A stretch of 64,000 bases of DNA, from NCBI GenBank assembly GCA_033030425.1, contig JAUFSD010000005.1:372001-436000 (forward strand). The letters are read 5' to 3'. A program made the position numbers and the translations under genes. Origin of the DNA: Verpa conica (lineage: Eukaryota > Ascomycota > Pezizomycetes > Pezizales > Morchellaceae). Shown here one piece after another: positions 59,119 to 64,000 of the stretch (position 1 is the stretch's first letter; each line of letters begins with the position of its first letter). Below the pieces are notes generated by a model. It did not search any database. It worked only from the letters and a program-made list of their open reading frames with translations, and had not been told where the DNA came from.

Positions 59119-61158
59119 TTAGAGTCTCTGTGTTGACATCTGCACCGTCAGCAGGAATAAAACTGCCCACTTCTCCCCAGCCCAGACTGCCTTATGTAGT
59201 TCCGTAGACCCATCTAAATACTTCGATGTGATATCTGCCCCTCCTTCTAATAGAATTCGCGCCGCCAACCTGTCCCCATTTTTGATTGCTAGGTGTAGTG
59301 GCGTCTCTCCCTCAGGAGTCTCTACTTCGATATCCGCGTGAAAGTCTAATAGCAACGCAACCATCCATGGTTTCCCTACACAAGCTGCCTCATGCAGTGC
59401 TGTAAATCCGTCTTGATTCTCCGCCATTATACCTGCTCTGACGTTCTTGAGTACAAACACTGCTAGAGTCTGGTCCCCTACCTTGACCGCTTCGTGAAGT
59501 AGTATATTTTTCTAAACTGCAGTAATTTCGACTCCATGTACCCCGGCCGCTCCAAAATAGTGGGTGGGTCAGATCGAATAGATTCCTTATAAATACTACC
59601 ATTACCAGAATCCGTACTAGGAGGCTCAATATCTTGCTGAAAGACGGGGTGGGGTTCAGGGTATAGAAAAATCCTTGGGCCTCCAGGAATGTGTTGGGCG
59701 GGTGGAAGGCCATATTCAGGTTGAATTTTCGGCCGAATAGGCTCACTACAAATATTCCCGTTACGAGAACCAGCACCAAGTAGCTCAGGATGTCCCCTGT
59801 AAGGGTGATGAATATAACTTGGTGGAGGGGCTCCTAGGTTGTATTCCCTCTCACTAAGATTACTTCCAGAGTGGTCCCAAGCGGATGGTTGACTAGGTTG
59901 ACTTTTTTGTCGAACAGGCTCTTGACATATATTCCCGTTACGAGAGTCTACACTAAGGTATTTATAATCTTGTTGAAATTATTTACCCTGGCACTGGGCA
60001 TAAGGATTACTACCTAGATCAAGTCTAAACACCACTCATTAGCTTTATTTGTATAGAAGTGGACGTTAAATTCGACGTATACCTCTCTCTATCTTGGAAT
60101 TCGGGAGACCCTGCGCTTCTTGGGGTTCTCGAGTCTATTTGGACAATTACTAATAAAGTGAGAGCTATATCTTTTATCTCCCTTCCTAATTTCCTCTTCC
60201 TCAAAATCAAACTATGGATTCTTAAGCGCTTCTTCCACGGTTAACCTATCTGCTACGAGTGGCATAACCAAATTTATAATAGATTTGATCGCAGTTAAGC
60301 TCACATCTTTTTCTTTCAACCTCGTTTCTGGGAATGGGATTTAGCCATAAATATAGCTCATATACGCCCTTGTTTCTGGAAATAGTATATCTCCGGTTAT
60401 TGTAGTATGTATTAGACACCCGAGGGGCCAGAGGTCAGTATTACTTGACTAGATTGAGATATCTGAGTCGAGGAAACTCCAAACCTCCGGCACAATATAA
60501 TGAGCGGTGCCCACCATCGTTTAGAACGCCGTACCATCTACCGCCCGCTTTGAGACACCGAAGTCACTGATCTTAACCACGAAAGGTGATAGTAGGCCAC
60601 GAAGATATTTTGTGGCTTCAAATCACGGTGACAAAACCCGTCTTCGTGCATAGTTTTCAAGCCTTCAAGTAGCTGTCTTGATATATCCTTCGCCTGTTTC
60701 TCGGCCATATTTCCCTTTGAAATAAGATTTACAAGGTCGCCATGCCTGATTTATTCCATTGCGAGGTAGATGTTTTCATTGTTATCATACCATCCAAGAA
60801 ACCATACAAAACGTTCGTGATACTAGCATATAGATACTATGTATGTCAACTTTATAACCATCCTGAGATCTAGTAGAAGGTAATATACCCCTTTCAGTTT
60901 AGTCAGAGCCAGCAACTCCCTGGAATTCATCGAGAAATTAGACTTAGAAATCTGCTTAACCGCCCTAAGACCTCCCATGTCCTCCTGTTCTAACCATACA
61001 ATTGCAAAAGCTCCTGTGCCAAGAACCCTACCCCTTGTCCACTTTTCTATCCTGATTCCGGCTTTACAGATAATTTCATGTTTGCAGTATCCCTCGCCGA
61101 GCACAGTGTTGGGTCTGAACTGATCAAACTGGTTGAATTTAGGGTCAGACTCGGCCAT
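59119..61158 (-). pseudogene. Degenerate protein kinase-ankyrin repeat gene
   Basis: Reading leftward from ATG 61158: an intact exon (61158-60889) encodes an N-terminal lobe (GRVLGTGAFAIVWL glycine loop, RAVKQISK with the ATP-binding Lys). A plausible intron (60888-60823) leads to YHERFVWFLGWYDNNENIYLAM, then a stop at 60751-60753 where the kinase should continue. Beyond it HGDLVNLISKGN and CHRDLKPQNIFV are clear. A frameshift near 60590 precedes KISDFGVSKR, and further stops lie at 60521-60523 and 60449-60451. Next come a linker with three copies of a (S)RNGNIC-like motif, and four ankyrin repeats (about 59520-59119, for example DGFTALHEAACVGKPW and EGETPLHLAIKNG) in one open frame. The order kinase, linker, ankyrin suggests a single dead gene. 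Confidence 0.85.
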
Positions 61159-61658
61159 TTGGATCCCAGGGTAGAGCTAGGGGACCTGGGCTTACAAATG
61201 TCGGCTCTGGTGAACTGATAAGTACGTCGCCAGCTTGATTACTTTAGCAAAGGCGCAGCTGCATAGCCGCCAGTCCACGCTGTTACCACGCACGTGACCC
61301 GGTCAATCATGCGAGGGACAGAAACAAGAGTAAATTTAACTAAAGCACTATTTGCATTCAAGAAAGGGGAGTGGAATTGTCTATACACTTACTTATTCAG
61401 AGTATAGTCTTTCGATATGTTATTCCTAGCTTTAGCGCCTATCATGTCTTGGCTGCTGATTTCTCGCCTCCGCTCATTGGTTGGCGACACCCGAGCCATG
61501 GCTATCCCAATAGCCCCCCATAGGCACTTTTACGAAAGACGCCCCATTTCTGACCACTCCAACAGCTCACCAGTATTACCATCAAAAAGGGCACACTCCC
61601 CCGACAATACCCCCTAAACCACCTTTCATTTCCCAATAATTCCCCAGGGCCCATAGCC
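61159..61658. other. Upstream region of ISA1
   Basis: Divergent spacer between the kinase pseudogene (-) and ISA1 (+). A GCACGTGAC site lies near 61290. A 66-codon open frame (61417-61617 +) ends 41 nt before the ISA1 start and could be an upstream ORF in its leader, but has no domain. Confidence 0.5.
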
Positions 61659-62463
61659 ATGTCGATACCTCGGCTTCTCCTCCCATCACTGACATCATTA
61701 CGGTGTTTGGCCTCCTCCCCCACAATCACCTCCGTGGCCGCCTGTAGCACACACATATTCCGTGCATCTTACTCGTCCACCGGCTCGTCGAAAAGACTAC
61801 TCCAAACCGCGACTCATGGACCGTCTTCCCACAGCCTCGACACCGAGCCGCCACCACCGCGGGGTGCTGGTGTTGGCTCTAGTTTAACGAATCCAGGGAA
61901 CGAACACATGCGCTCATCACCCCCCCCACCACCGGTACCAGCAGGACCAGTCCAATCACTCTTTTCTTCTTTCGCGGACTCTGATAAAACCACAAGCTCT
62001 GCCGCTAAATCCCTTTCTCCACCGGCTATGACAAAGCCTACTCCAATGACAAGAACAAAGTTTCGCCCTCGAAAGTCGGCAATGACCCTGACATCGCCGG
62101 CGGTCCAGCAGCTGCGAAATCTCCTTGCACAGCCAGAACCGAAGCTGATACGGGTGGGGGTGAAAAATAGAGGCTGCTCGGGGCTAGCTTATCACTTGGA
62201 GTATGTGGATAAGCCGGGAAAGTTTGATGAGGAGGTGATACAGGATGATGTGAGAGTTCTGATTGATAGCAAAGCACTGTTTAGTATTATAGGGAGTGAG
62301 ATGGACTGGGTAGAGGATAAGTTGAGCTCAAGATTTGTGTTTAGAAACCCAAATATTAGTATGACCCCCGTCCCTCTTCCTGTCGAAACAGTATGCTACG
62401 ACACCCGCTGACTGGGGATTAGAGGACCAATGCGGTTGTGGAGAGAGCTTCTCTGTTGGCTAA
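61659..62463 (+). CDS. ISA1: Mitochondrial iron-sulfur assembly protein Isa1
   Basis: Two exons (61659-62358, 62423-62463) give 246 aa. Isa1 is an A-type scaffold/carrier needed for maturation of mitochondrial [4Fe-4S] proteins. Seen: an Arg/Ser-rich mitochondrial presequence (about 1-45), a Pro/Ser-rich linker to about 125, then the HesB/IscA domain (about 138-246) with KLIRVGVKNRGCSGLAYHL (first Fe-S Cys) and a C-terminal CGCGESF carrying the Cys pair. The Cys pair lies entirely on the 41-nt last exon; unspliced, the frame would read through the intron and stop without it. The Cys-x(about 64)-Cys-Gly-Cys arrangement is complete. Confidence 0.94.
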
Positions 62464-62869
62464 ATCGGGTTGTGTATTATAGGCTTGGAGTAAGGGGGTA
62501 AGGGTTGTTCTTGGTTCCCGTTATGAGGGCCATTGTGTTTAGTCATCGAACCGTAGCATAGCATAGACATTAGAGGTACTGGGCAAGCCCGTATCATAGA
62601 TCAGGTCTAGACTCATAATTTTATCTCACCTGAACCAAATTTCCTCACTCGAATAAAAAGATCAAGTAAAAAGTCCCACCACCTTGCTTGTTGGGTTCGT
62701 ATTGTACAGTAGCTATAGCTCACTCATCTTCCATAAATTTCCCCTTTTCAGCACCTCCAAAGATATCCAATTTTGTAAACCCCGTCACCGTAGTCTCACC
62801 AGCAGCATTAGAGAACCAAAAGCATGATATCAACCAAGACAGATTCAATTTAACTACCCGTACCAATCA
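62464..62869. other. Convergent 3' ends, ISA1 / SmD3
   Basis: A 406-bp spacer containing the 3' flanks of both genes. A short plus-strand open frame (62688-62873) has no motif. Confidence 0.55.
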
Positions 62870-63476
62870 CTAACCCCTACCCCTCTGCTGGCCCCTAGCA
62901 CGAATGACCGTAGCTCTTCCTCTAGCCAATCCAACACCTCGTCCTCTAACGGCTCTCGAACGGAACATGGGTGCATTCCTATATACAGACAATAGCATGT
63001 TAGCACATCCTAAAATTCAAACCAGCACCAAGAGCCCTCTTTTTGGGGGCAAAATTGATGAAAGGATAGCCAGGTGTAGACAAACCTCAGCATATCCGGC
63101 ACGATGAAGAACCTAACATGCGATCCACGAATGTATACCTGGTCGAGATGAGATACACGTCCATCACGGGCAGTAACAGTAATGTCTTTAAGCTGCACAT
63201 TCATGTTGTCCTCGGCTACACCCCCGCCATCAGCTATCTACTCCAGTTTGCACCACAGTTGAGATAAATGAAACAGGCTTGTCAAGGGGTAAATAGCACA
63301 CACCTTCGATTAGTTTCCCGCGGAAGATCTGCCCGGAGGTAAGTTCAAGGGTACAAACGTGGCCCTATATTCCCAGATCGTGAGTTAGAAGATAATTCGT
63401 GATGGTGGGATAGAAGTATGTGTTGTCCCACCTGAGCCTCATTCAGCAACTTTATCGGAATCCCAATGCTACCCAT
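62870..63476 (-). CDS. SMD3: Small nuclear ribonucleoprotein SmD3
   Basis: Four exons (63476-63432, 63364-63304, 63215-63086, 62978-62870) give 114 aa. SmD3 is one of the seven Sm proteins forming the ring on spliceosomal U1, U2, U4 and U5 snRNAs. Seen: [16 protein letters not shown] at the start, Sm1 with [19 protein letters not shown], Sm2 with [19 protein letters not shown], and an Arg-Gly tail ([12 protein letters not shown], ending QQRGRG) of the kind methylated on arginine. Three introns interrupt this short gene; the last carries TGCTAACAT. The tail is shorter than in animals, which is normal for fungi. Confidence 0.95.
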
Positions 63477-63744
63477 AGCTATGATATAACGTCTATAAGA
63501 TAACCGGAGGTCGTTGTAGAGGGGCGGAGGTGAGTTCGTGAGAGGGGGGGTCGTTATCAGCGGGCGTTGTTGGTAGTGGTGGTTGGTGTTGACGTTGAAG
63601 ACTGAAGGACTCGACAAGGGTTTAGGTTGTGGTTCGTTACGCCGCACCAAGTCAAATGCAACCAAAAAAGCTCCTACCTGAAGAGTCAGCTTTCAACCTC
63701 AACCCCGCCACTAAAACGAAACAACCCAGCAAAGTGTACACAAA
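63477..63744. promoter_or_regulatory. Shared divergent promoter SmD3 / Ctu2
   Basis: 268 bp separate the two divergent start codons, so the two housekeeping genes very probably share a bidirectional promoter. The region contains GTGGTTGGTGTTGACG and a C/A-rich stretch before the Ctu2 start. No defined factor site is recognised. Confidence 0.5.
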
Positions 63745-64000
63745 ATGGCCAAAACAGAGCTGGGAAACGGTATACAGACTGGCGAGGAGAAGGCGATCCA
63801 GAAATGTAAACGGTGTAAGGAAAACGACGGTCTGGTTGTGGTACGGCAGGAGAATTTGTGCAGGTTCGTTCTCATGTGTGGCGGGGCATATTCTCTTTCA
63901 CGCATACTATAGAAATTTCCCAAACTCCACATTTCTTCCAAAAACTATTTAGAAAAACCAAGTTACTAGAATCCGAAAACATAAGCTAACTCCTCGGTTC
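63745..64000 (+). CDS. NCS2: Cytoplasmic tRNA 2-thiolation protein Ctu2/Ncs2 (5' part)
   Basis: Partial: the gene runs off the right edge. Exon 1 (63745-63863) encodes MAKTELGNGIQTGEEK, then CKRCKENDGLVVVRQENLCR, the N-terminal zinc-ribbon-like start of Ctu2/Ncs2 (CxxC, a hydrophobic VVVR strand and a downstream Cys). Ncs2 with Ncs6 thiolates wobble U34 of tRNA-Lys, -Gln and -Glu. The frame then meets a GT donor (GTTCGT, 63864). The rest to 64000 appears to be intron: every AG acceptor inside the window leads quickly to a stop, and a GCTAAC branch-like site lies at 63985-63990, placing the acceptor just beyond the window. Identification rests on about 40 residues. Confidence 0.7.

Noticed and set aside
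1..64000. CRISPR arrays, bacterial operons, or a biosynthetic gene cluster
   Set aside because: No regularly spaced direct repeats and no polyketide, peptide-synthetase or terpene synthase genes; all genes are spliced eukaryotic genes with unrelated housekeeping roles.

Overview
The window is nuclear DNA of a filamentous ascomycete (Pezizomycotina-type fungus). The evidence is short spliceosomal introns (about 42-180 nt) with GT-AG ends and CTAAC/TACTAAC-like branch sites, intron-containing tRNAs, and fungal versions of CENP-C/Mif2, Elp5, XRCC4/Lif1, Mak10 and Tel2. Long AT-rich gene-poor spacers separate small gene clusters. Species and class cannot be fixed from sequence alone; an early-diverging class such as Pezizomycetes is only a guess.

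Layout. 1-5.4 kb: gene-free AT-rich DNA with a degenerate dispersed repeat, then a split tRNA-Asn. 5.9-12.3 kb, minus strand: kinetochore protein CENP-C/Mif2 (905 aa) and a choline-transporter-like membrane protein (712 aa), separated by a promoter region with a CACGTG cluster. 12.3-15.8 kb: spacer with a split tRNA-Val. 15.8-22 kb: a Rab2-type GTPase (+), RNase H2 catalytic subunit (-), a possible 66-aa Cys-rich peptide (+) and an XRCC4 homologue (-). 23.5-31.6 kb: a large TBC-domain Rab-GAP (+), an unrecognised gene whose 3' end changes frame (+), and a secreted protein of three six-cysteine modules (-). 32.8-40.7 kb: Elongator subunit Elp5 (-), a large coiled-coil protein (-), a WW-domain protein (+) and a secreted class-3 lipase (-). 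40.7-46.1 kb: gene-free island with a locally duplicated segment and a 798-bp MITE-like element with 31-bp terminal inverted repeats. 46.1-58.3 kb: dense block with a Gfo/Idh/MocA dehydrogenase, mitochondrial ATP synthase epsilon subunit, NatC subunit Naa35/Mak10 (two GC-AG introns), long-chain acyl-CoA synthetase and Tel2. 59.1-61.2 kb: a kinase-ankyrin gene wrecked by stops and a frameshift. 61.6-64 kb: mitochondrial Fe-S assembly protein Isa1, SmD3 and the first exon of Ctu2/Ncs2, which runs off the right edge.

Most genes are housekeeping. Several act in chromosome maintenance (CENP-C, RNase H2A, XRCC4, Tel2). Elp5 and Ctu2 act on the same wobble uridine of tRNAs. Two serve mitochondria (Isa1, ATP synthase epsilon). 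The less ordinary parts are the three-module secreted protein, the tandem RGKK array in CENP-C, the paired GC-AG introns, the kinase-ankyrin ruin and the MITE. All gene models were spliced by hand from reading-frame continuity and splice signals; exon sums are multiples of three in every complete model given as spliced.
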